This document shows positions 27,201 through 39,200 of a stretch of 64,000 bases of DNA, piece after piece. Both the position numbers and the translations under genes were made by a program. The DNA comes from Harmonia axyridis (taxonomy: Eukaryota > Arthropoda > Insecta > Coleoptera > Coccinellidae), in the NCBI RefSeq assembly GCF_914767665.1, contig NC_059506.1, positions 3,658,001 through 3,722,000 of the forward strand. The letters are read 5' to 3'. How positions within the stretch are numbered: the first letter of the stretch is position 1; every line of letters starts with the position of its first letter. The notes under the pieces are model-generated. The model did no database searches, had not been told where the DNA came from, and saw only the letters and a list, made by a program, of their open reading frames with translations.

Positions 27201-30200
27201 TCTCGATATTGCAGTTTCTTTGTCAGTTAGTACCTATATTATTCAACTATTCCACTATATTCAATACTTTTATGATGTACAAACTCAATTTTCTCAATAT
27301 AATGATTTTTAGCTTGAGAATTCATTACTAGGTCTGCAAATTTCATAATCTCTGATAACATTCTGATTTTTGCAATGAAGGAGTTCTTTATCCTAAAACG
27401 AATGCTCAAATTCGAATATAAACATGAATGAATTTCAAGTTTCTCGGACGATTCTAAATGTTTATTCCCGACAAAAAAAGGTTGATTTCATCAGTTGATT
27501 CTTGTTTCTTGTCCTTGACCCTTTCCGAATAGAAAGCATTTCGAAATACTCATGTAAATTATTCGCTAAATATTTTGGCGAAAATATTATTGTGAAATTG
27601 TATTGTTAGTTCAATTACACGTGAATGAAATAATCACTGAATGGGATTTTCCAAATTTTTTTCTGATTGAATTTTCGAAAAAGTTGCATAATGATATAGT
27701 TATTGTCTGACGAAATTCTGAGATAATTTGATGAAAGCATCAATTATTTAATGCAATTTTGTTTAGTTCTTTCGAAATGGTAATGCTTCTGTGTGAAACT
27801 GTAATTATCATATAAATCAAAAATCAAGTTATTATACCGTTTTGATCCCTCTAGCTCAAGATTATGATCCATACATTTTTAATGCAAAAAATGAAGCAAT
27901 CAAATTTTGAAGAGCTCATATTTATTGGAAGAGAATTGTTATGATTGTACTGAATACATAACATGTGCACAGCTGTTTTGGTATTGAGGTTTTTTTGAGC
28001 TGATCCTTTATCAATTTGATGTCCTGAATTCAAATAACATATTCATTTTTACCTAGGAGATCAAATTTTTGAGAAATACAATTTTAGAGAAATATAAGTT
28101 ACATTATTTTAACTCAAATCCGTAAGTGTGGTAAATAAAAGTAGATACAAAATTTTTATTTCGTTATACAAAACACAATATTGTGTCATACTTCAAACAA
28201 AAAAAAACTTCGAAGAAATCAAATAGTCACTCGACACTTCGAAAGCTTCTTTTCCGCGACATTCTTGAATGGTTTTTCAAACAGTACCTTTTTAAAGTCC
28301 AGAAGTAATCTGCCATCATGTGCATGTCCCATCTTCCTTGGTAGCGGTCCTCCATTAACTTTAATATCTTGGTGAAATCTTTGATCTTGTTCCTCACTTA
28401 TGTGTCCTAATTTTTCTGGAAAACGGTCTAAGTGGCTATGTAAATAGTGTATTTTAATACTTATATGGCACCCTAAGGATTTGAAACTATTTACCGTCTT
28501 GTTGATCATTTTAACATAGTTTTTAGCTTTATGTTTGCCTAGAAAATTTTCTACAACTGCAACAAATGATGTCCAAGCTTCTCGTTAAACTTAATTCATT
28601 GAATTTATGAAGGCAGGATCCTTAATTAATTGTCTTATTTGTGGGCCGTTAAATATCCCTGCTTTGAGTTTTTCTGTGCTCAACTGATGCATTTTTACCC
28701 CTATATATGCAAATATGACCCAATCTCAGGCCTCAGTTTCGGCGATTACTTCTTCATTGGAGCTAAATTTCTTTCCAGCGATAATTCTTTTGAGGTCTGA
28801 GAACAGAAAAAAGTCGCTGGGGACCAGATCTGGCGAATACGGTGGATATAGAAGCAATTCGAAGCCCAATTCATCTAATTTTGATTTGTATCACGGCGCA
28901 TTGTCTTGATGAAACAGCACCTTTTTTTTTCTTCAAATGGGGCCGTTTTTTAACGATTTCATACTTTAAACGATCCAATAACGCTATACAATAATCGCTG
29001 TTGGTGGTCTGGCCCTTTTGGAGGTAATCAATGAATATTATACCTTGCGCATTCCAGAATACTGATGCCATAACCTTGCCAGCTGGCTGTTGTGTTTTTC
29101 CCCGCTTTGGTTTTGATTCATCGTGTGCAGTTCACTCAGCTGACTGTCGATTGGACTCTGGAGTGAAATGATGGAACCATGTTTCATCTTTTGTCACATA
29201 TCGACGCAAAAATTCAGGTTTATGGCACTTAAACAGCTTTAAAAACTGCGCAGAATCATTAACACGTTGTTGCCTTTGATCGATTGTGAGCTCGCGCGGC
29301 ACCCATTTTGCACACAGCTTTCTCATGTATAAATATTCGTGAATGATATGATGTACACGTTCAGATAATATCTTCACAATGTTTGCTTTCTCGATCTTCA
29401 CTTTACGGTCATTCCAAATTATTTTGTGAACTTTTTGATTTTTTCGTCGGTGACAGCCTTTATTGGGCTTCCACCGCCGTCTTCGGTGCTCATTTCACTA
29501 CATTTAAACTTAGCATACCAATCAATGATGGTTGATTTTCCTGGTGCTGACCCCGGAAACTCTTCATTAAGCCAAGATTTTGCTTCAACTGTATTTTGCT
29601 CTTCAAAAAGCAATATTTTATCAGCACATGAAATTCATTCTCCCATCTTTTTTCGAATAACAAAAGTAGCTTCACTCACAACGCAATATCTCACAAACTA
29701 ATGGTCGAACTGCTGTTAAATTTTGACACGTATCGTTTAGAGGTTGGTACTAACCAAAAATCATATGGATTTAATACTAGCACCGCCATCTGTGCATCAC
29801 ACTAGGGACTTTTCAATTGGCCTAATAGAGGATTCCGTTGCATGCCAGTACTTTTATAGGTTCGATTCCGAAAATTGAAAATTCCTTTGTTTTTGGAATA
29901 TTTTTTCATATAAAAGAAGTAATATTTTATTGTTTAAAACTAAGTATTTTGTCTTTTTATAGACAGTGTACCATGGTTTCCAAGAAGAATAAGAGACCTC
30001 GACAAATTCGCCAATCAAATATTATCGTATGGAGCTGAACTGGATGCTGATCATCCAGGATTCACGGACCCAGTTTACAGAAAAAGAAGGAAATACTTTG
30101 CAGATATCGCCTACAACTACAAACACGGGGAGCCTCTGCCGAGGGTGGAATATACGAAGGAAGAAATAGACACCTGGGGAAAAGTATTCAGACAATTGAC

Positions 30201-33200
30201 AGCCTTATATCCAACTCACGCCTGCAAAGAACACAACCATGTGTTTCCCCTTCTCGTCCAGAATTGTGGTTATAGAGAAGACAACATACCTCAGCTTGAA
30301 GATATAACTAATTTTTTGATGGGTAAGTTAATGTAATATGAGACAATTGCTGAAGAAGTATAAATCAATTAGCCTCAGATTTAGTGGTTCATTTGACCAA
30401 CCATTTCCTCACAGAGCTATAATAGTCCAGTAGATAAATAAATACATTTTATCTACTCCTATTGAATTATATATTCATTATTCAACTGCTTTTGAGCAAT
30501 TAATAGTATCTATTAACAAGAAGCGTGAGTTATAATATTTCACTGCTATAACTCACTATAATAAATCGGAAAATATGGATCTGTGCTTCTATACTTCTCT
30601 GCTTCTATTCGATTGGCCGAAAGGGAACATTCCATTATTGTTATTGAGGGGAGGAATGTCACTTCAATAATTTTGACGTTTTCATATTAAGTTGATACCT
30701 AATTATGTTTTGCTGAAAACGATTAATTCAGATAGTGAAGATGAAATATTATATAGGCATATATTTCCAAAAAACAAACAGCTAATGTTATCATACAGAA
30801 TTATTTGCCCGAAAAAAATATAAAGGAGTTTGAAAACATTTTCAAGATTGGTGTAGCAGTAGGATCATTAAGTCATCGTTTACAGGGAATGTTTTTTGGT
30901 ATATTTTAATGCATTTTTATAGGCAACTATTAATGTTTTTCAATAAAGTTCAATGTCTGTACTCTGTACTGGATTCGAGCTAGCCGAAGCTAGTTCGATT
31001 GTGATTGGTAACACTAAGTTTCCATCTATCTTGTACTCGGGATCGTGCACATATGTTTATTTCCCGTTCCTTCTGTCTATATTCTGAGTCTGTATTTTTT
31101 CTTAATATTTATTAATAGTCTTAGATAAAGTACAGTATTCAACTTGCGGTAATGGTCATAACTCACTTGATGAATTACAGCACTCGCCTGCGGCTCGTGC
31201 TGCAAACTTCATCTGCGTGAGTTATGACCTACATTACCGCTCGTTGAATAATATACTATTACCTGGAAAAAATTCCGAACTTGAAACTTCTACAGGTTGT
31301 TCGAAGCTGTTGTGGCATGACTCTGTCAACTTATCCAAGTCCAGAAATGTTGGGGTTCTTCGGCCCTCCTCAAGCTAGCAGAGGGTCCTCGACAGTGTCA
31401 TCCCACAACACCCCTGAACAATCTGTAGGAGTTTTATCAAGTTCGGAATTTTTTCCAGCAGACCCACATTTTTTTCTTTGACTACTGGACTATAAATTTG
31501 ATCGACTCTATCTCAGTTGATATTAGGTTTACGAAAAAGTTTGTAGATACAAAATTGTAGAGAATTTAATGATCTACAACTTTAAAAATGAACGCTTTGG
31601 TCGAAAACTGCTTGGTTTAGAGGTTATGAGCAAAAAACTGAGAAGAATCCGGAAATGTTGAGGTTCTTCGGCCGCCCTCAAGTTAGCACAGGGTCCTCGT
31701 GCGCGGAAATGAAAACATATCAGTGATACGATATTTCACTCAATTCGCGAGTTTCTCCACAAAGAACGCACCTTTTATGTCCCATAGTTAATCAAGGTTT
31801 CATATTACCTCAAAATATACTGAAATAAATACCTAAATATATCAGAAATTCAGAAAACAAACTTCAAGCGCGCCAAACGACGTGAAACAACCGATGACAC
31901 TAGGAGAGCAAAAGTTGCCAAACCTTGGATTTCAACAGGTAGATGCAGAAAATTATAAATATTATGCTTATTATAAATTCGACAATTAGGAAAAATATTG
32001 GATTCCAAATATTCAAATTTGCATATGTGATCTAGAATCACTTAAATACACTGCGCAAAAAAATTAACGCACATTCTGAAAATCTCAATTTTAATTTTAG
32101 TTAACTCTACATTGACTTTATAACTTATATATATATATAACTATAAATGGAAGAAAAATTCAGGATTTCACCGAATCTTATGTGAAAGAAGAGAAATAAA
32201 CAATTTTCAAAATACTGGAATGCTGATAAGTGATTTAATACTTGGTATTTCCACCCCTTGCGTTAATTACAGCTCGGCAACGACGGTTCATACTCAAAAT
32301 GAGTGATCTTAAAATGTTCTGACCTAATCCTTCCCAGATTTCTCTGAGTTGGATTCCTAAGTCATTAAGAGTAGCTGGATGATTTTCTGAACTTCTCAGC
32401 CTTCTATTGAGGTTGTCCCAAACCTGCTCAATCGGATTGAGATCTGGACTTCTTGCTGGCCATTCCATTCGAGAGACTTCAACCTCTTCAAGGTACTCCT
32501 GAACGATGCACGCACGATGGGGTCTGGCATTATCGTCCATAAAAATGAAATTTTCACCAATGTATGGGGCAAATGGCACTTCATGCTCTTCAAGAATGTT
32601 CCTTATATACCTATCAGCATTCATAGCTCTATTATCAACGACCGCTAGGTCTGTGCGAGCAGTCAGAGATATTCCATAATCGATCCTCCCCCGAAACCAG
32701 TAGTATTATGTGGACGTCTGTAAACAAGGAAACGTCGATCACAATGGTAGAGGCAGAATCTAGACTCATCTGTGAAGAGAACTCTTTCCCAATCAGCCTC
32801 TTCCCAATGGATATGCTCTCTCGCAAAATCCAAACGCGCCCTTCGATGGGCTGGGGTAAGAGCTGGGCCTCTTGCCGCGACACGAGATCTCAAATCATAT
32901 TCTCTGAGGCGATTTCTTATTGTCTGAGTGCTGATTTGCACCCCATGAGTTTGCTCAAGCTGATTTTGAAGGAGGCGAGCGGTTGCAAACCGTTGTCTCA
33001 ACGAAGAAACTTTCAAGTAACGTTCTTTAATGGCAGTTGTTACCCGTGGTCTACCCTGCCCTGGTCTTCGGACATTCATGCCTGTCTCCCTAAATCGCTG
33101 CAACATTCTGGACACACTTGTATGGGAAACTCCAAACTTTTCTGCAATTCTTGTGTATGTCCACCCTTCTTCTCGCAAAACTACCGCTTGGGTCAAATTG

Positions 33201-36200
33201 CGTGTTTCGCGTTGCATAGCGATCGAGTGTAGAAAATCAAACGAAAGAAAAACTATTGATCACTAGAACTGATCGAGAACAACTGATTTCAGAATGGAGC
33301 CAATACATTCAAAATCTGATAATCTAATCTTTTTTTATTCCTGCTGGGAAAAACATCTGTATTGAAGAAAAACGTTGAAAGTGGATAACATATGCATGCA
33401 TAATTCTGATAAAAATAATTATCATTGAGAACACCTTCAGTTGTAGAATAAATTTGAGATTTCCATAATGTGCGTTAATTTTTTTGCGCATTGTATATTT
33501 CATTGAATATAATATACATTCATAACGATATAGTAAAATTGTGGATTTTGCAAATATATCACAATCCGACAACGTAATCTAACCATGTTGGGGACATGTA
33601 AAAATTGCGTATACTTCCTCTATATATGATTATTACTCTATGGACACAGCACTCCTCCCTGTCTCAATCCCTCTTTTGATTGTTATCTTTATTCGATATA
33701 TTATTGCAGACTGTACAGGCTTCAGACTACGACCGGTAGCTGGATTACTTTCGTCGAGAGATTTCTTGGCAGGCTTGGCTTTCAGGGTGTTCCATTCGAC
33801 GCAGTACATACGTCATCCCAGTAAACCATTCTACACGCCAGAGCCTGACGTATGTCACGAACTTTTGGGACATGTACCATTGTTTGCAGATCCGGCCTTC
33901 GCCCAGTTTTCACAAGAAATTGGTCTAGCTTCTCTGGGAGCTCCAGATGATTACATCGAGAAACTAGCTACCGTAGGTAGAATTATTAAATTTTTAATCT
34001 TCAACTTTAGGTTCGAAATGAAGCTTCACTTGCTTCAAAGAACTTCTTGATTGTGAATGATAAAAGTTGCATTATATTATTAACTATAACCAAGAACTAC
34101 TGAGGTCACTGGGGAAGTTTTTATTTACTTTTTCAAAATTATTTCGTGTATGTCGAATAAAACTGTCATCCGAAGCGTCGTATGTTCAGTTGAAGGTTGG
34201 CGATTTAGCAATATGGATCTTTTACCTACTGCTGAACGTGTTGAAATTGTAAAACCCCACCATGTACGTTTAGTCCATTACAGGAATATTATTTCCGACA
34301 TAATCGTCCATCTGAGTGCATAATCGGTAAGATAGTAAAACAATGGACTAGTTTAGTGATGTTGATAATACTATATTTGACACGATAGAATTAAAATATA
34401 GAGCAAAACTGATAAATCAGTGAAAAAATTTTGAAAATCCATCAATAAATGACTGAGAAATAGATTATTTAAATTTACGTATTTTAGCGCGGAACGTCTT
34501 TGGTCTCCAACTTGTCTGTGACGTCACGCCACTTGCCTGTTGTCGCTATACCATAAATTACGTTCAAATACTTAGCCGCGCCAAGGCTCTCGTGCCGTTT
34601 GTAGTTGTACAGTGTAGTTTTAACTCGAGTTTTGTTTTTATGTCACCATAATGGAAGAAGGCTTCGTGAAAGGACAACGTTATTTTTACTCAATAACTTA
34701 TTTCAAACCAACTTACACCTTAGTATTTTTATTATCAGAAATAGACAGCTAGTACTGATAGGTACTTACATCAAAATGATCTTCACACACATATGAAGTA
34801 GTTTTAGGTCCAATTAAGTCACGCCTCATTATTTTGCACCATTTTTTCCTTTCATTCATGTCATTTGGTACATGAAAAAACAATTTATTGGGGTTTTTAA
34901 TTGTCGTGCTTGCACACATAGGCACAATACAATATTTGTAGGATTTTTTTTTATTTCAGCCATCGTGTAACGAACAAAACATGACACGAACGGCACAGGT
35001 GATTTTACACCAATGAATTCGTAAGCACTCTGCGAATACCAGTCGCCTCGTGTAAGTGGCGTGACGTCACACACTAGACTATGAAATTATTCTTCCAAGC
35101 GCAACTTCAAAGTCCCATAACTTTTTCATTTCTAAAGATATTTCAATGATTCTTCCACATTTTTGTTTCATTTTACTTAAATTTTTAGAATAAATCCTTA
35201 ACAAAAAAATGAAAACTAGTCCATTCTAAGAGACTGAATCTGTTAGTGATGTCTTAAGGTCATCGAAATGCACACTCTACTGAGAATGTTGCCGCTGTCA
35301 GGGCCGGCGCGAGCAATTTTGGCGCCTGATGCGAAGAATTTTTTGGCGCCCCTGCTGAAAAAGTATCAATAAACAACCCTCCCCCTAACAAAAAACATCC
35401 CCTGTCTCGTTAATAATTCGCCATTTTTGATTCTAGCGTTTTTGCTAATTGTTTCTTTCTGAAGTCGTTTTCACTTTTTTTCGGACATTTTTACCTACAA
35501 TAAATTCCTAGATTTCTTCGACGCCGATGAACAATGCGTAAGTGTATCTGATTCTCACATTCACAAGGCACTGCTTACGATCAATGAAAGATTACCTATC
35601 ACACCACAGGATATGAAGGGCGGTAAGGCACGCAAAGCTTTGAAAACTAAATGGGATTAAAAACATATGTACCGCTGAAAACATTCAGCATTTATCAGTA
35701 ACTAGTTTGGAATGCAGAATTTTAGGAATTTTCCAAATGTTGAATGTGTAAATAACTTCCACGTAATTCGAATAGTTGTTTTTCGTCTTTGTGAAATACG
35801 TTCCATCCCTCATTCAATTAGGGTAATAGGTAATGCTGCTTATATTGGTTGGGTCGTCATGCGTTATTTATTGAACAGGCGGCTTAGTAGAGATGGTTTG
35901 AAGATTTTTATTGCAGGGAATGTTGAAAACGTAGTAAAGCGTACCAACTTCATGTTTTTTCAAGAATTAAGGCTATATTTTTCCAGAAATATGAAAGGGC
36001 GGCCACAAACTAGACTAAATTGCCGCCTTTCGAAAAGAGGCGCCTGAAACAGTGACTTCACTGTTTCACCCCTAACGCCGGCCCTGGCTGCTGTAAGTGA
36101 AAGTGTTGAAGAAGATCCTAATTTATTCATTTCTCGGCGCGCACAACATTTGGGCCGGTCTAACGGCACGCTATCACGTATTTTGCATCTGAATTTGCAT

Positions 36201-39200
36201 CTCCATACTTATAAGGTTCAGTTGACACAAGAACTGAAGCTAGCTGACGATGGAATGTGTAAAACATTAGGTGCTTGAACAATATGTTTGGATGACGATT
36301 TTTTGCATCGAATTTTCTTCAACGACGAAGCATATTTTTTACTTGGTCGCTATGTAAACAACCCACCCAACCAGAAGTTTCAATTCGAAATTTTTTTATT
36401 TGTGTAGATATCAATTTTCTAGCAGTACTTCTTGAACTGAATTTGTTATCTTATCTTTCAGTGCTTCTGGTTCACAGTAGAGTACGGATTATGTCAAGAA
36501 GACAATGAGATCAAAGCTTACGGAGCCGGACTATTATCTTCATATGGCGAACTTCAATATGCATTAGAAGGAAAAGCAGAAATAAGACCTTTCGAACCTG
36601 AAAAAACAGGAGTGCAAAAATATCCAATTACAGAGTATCAACCAATCTACTACGTTGCAGAAAGTTTCGATGATGCCAAGGAAAAATTGATGTAAGAACA
36701 TTTAAACATATAATTATATTCTTTCAGGAGTATTCTCTACTTAATTAGAGATCATAATATTCTTTGTAACGTTACAATTGCCCATGAGACTCTAAGGACT
36801 AATTTCTAGGGGTGGTTTGGCTTATTTGGCAACAAAACTCCTACCCAGGTTTTTACAAATTTAATAAAATCAAAATATACAATGATCGATCCTTTTCACT
36901 CTAAACAAATAATAAAATAGAAACTTAACTTAAAACGATTTTAAAAGAGTTTCTCTGCTACTAGGATGGAACCTCTTCTGTATATTATCTTCAGCCTTCT
37001 GAACACCAATTCTTATCAGGAAGCTATAGTACTCCAGTCCTCATTCAACGAAGTTGGTGTGATAATGCCAGGTATTTCGCAGGAATTCTTTCAGATTCAG
37101 AGAGTAAAGTGGTCTAACATACGTACTATCCCAAATTCTGTATCTCAAGGAAGTAGTTCTTGATATTTTTCAATCCCAAGAAAGGTTCCTGTTCTAATCC
37201 CACGGGAGGTTTCTTCGTTCTAATCCCACGGGAGGTTTTCTTCGTTCTAATCCCACGGGAGGTGCGAGAATTCCGACACAATTCTCGCCGATAAATAAGA
37301 TTCCGAGTCTCAAATTGAATTAATAATGACTGAAACCTAAATCTGAGGTACTTATTCTTGCTGGAGTTTCAATCATCATTGAAAATCTTTCAGAAAATTC
37401 TCTCCAGAAACGCGCATCTGCGTTCCGACCGAAAGTACACGATATGAAACGATTAATTGACAAATTACCGCGTCTTAAAAAATTCCAGTAGCGTAACATG
37501 GAATGAAGCGTGCAAAATCGTTGCATCTTTCATGTGTGAAAATGAAACATTGTGCAAGCTTCGGAAATATTTAAAAAATGATTAATTAAGTTGATTCAGT
37601 GATGAAGTATTAATATTAATAAACTTATCAGAAAAATATACTGCTCTACAAAAGTTAGGGAAGTTTGTAAATTTTGAGACTGTTTTGAAAGTTTCCATTT
37701 CTTTTCAGCAATTTGTGATATATGAGAAATCTAAATGTTTACCGACTTATCTAACTCATTCTTTTGCTCATTTCCTTATAAGTTTTACAATTTCAAGTGA
37801 AATTTGATTTTTAGTAGGTATTTGTAGTACAAAATCTGTTCACTCAAAAAATTGAAAAAATAAATGTCAGTAAAGAGTATGGCCTCCTCTACAAAGGTTA
37901 GCCTGTGTTTGAATCACTGGAGCTATGAGAACGTGGTATATCCAACTAGGGCATTGGAGATCATCACAGATCTCACACCTCTTTATCTAGTGATAAAGAG
38001 AGTGGCCTATGAGGCCATTCTAAGACTATCTAGGGAAAGTACCGGCAATGAGGGAATTAGGAATAAGAGAGCCTGGTTCTCCTTGACTAATTATATCATC
38101 AGCGAACCTTCCCAGTGATGGGATGATGAAGAAAATTAGCATAGAAAAAACATTCATTACGATACTAAGTAAAAAAGAGGATTGGGAAAAGGAGTTCACA
38201 ATCCCAGTTCTTGAAAAGAATACCATCAAATGGTATACAGATGGTTCAAAAACGACGGGGACTGGCGATGGAGTATTCGGGGCTTGTACCAAATGCTCAA
38301 TATCGCTAGACCACTGTCTAAGTGTCTTTCAGGCAGAGATACTTGCAATAGAAAGATGTGTAGAAATCAACATAGCAAGAAACTATCGGAAATGTGACAT
38401 AGCGATACATTCCGATAGTCAGGCTGCAATTAAAGCACTGAACTCACAAACCATCGAATCTAAGATGGTATGGGAGTGTCGAAGAGAAATTAATGAAATG
38501 GGTAAGAATAACAGGGTCTTTTTAGTCTGGGTTCCTGGCCACTCGGGAATCAGAGGGAATGAAGAGGCCAACACTTGCCATAAAAGGAGCACAAACTCCT
38601 TTCATCGGCCCGGAATCTTTCTGTGGTGTAGATAAATGCACCTACAAGAAAGAGTTTCAGGAAAAAGAGGTAACCGAAGAAGAAAATCTCTGGTGGAATC
38701 TTCCTGGTCTGGATCACTCCAAAAAGTTTCTTCGAAACTTTGACTCTACAAGATCCAAGAAGTATCTGGATTTTAGTAAGAATATGCTACACCTCCTCAC
38801 TGGATTCCTCACAGGGCATTGCCGCCTTAGGAAACACCTCATGAGAATGGGTCTAACAGAAAATAACGAGTGCAGATTCTGTGGGGAGGAGGAAGAAACT
38901 CCAGATCACCTGGTGACGGAATGCCTCGCCATCGCTAGCCAACGGAAAACCTGCCTTGGACACGAAACCTATAGAAGTGAGTAATTAGCCTCCTTGAAGC
39001 CATCCCAGATATTGGAGTTCATCAGAACTCTGGAACTGAAAGGCGAGTAGATCACGTTATGGGGAGAATAGCTCTGATGGGGGGCACAATAGATCATTAG
39101 GTCGCAGTGAAACGTAACCTCCTTAATTAAATCTAAATCTAATGGCCTCCTTGCTGACAACGCCTTTGCATACTTTCAATCATATTGTTCAAGTAGCCTT

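Noticed and set aside
35712..36047. 111-residue open frame inside the nested hAT
   Set aside because: No transposase or host motif is visible and it lies wholly inside a non-autonomous element; probably chance.
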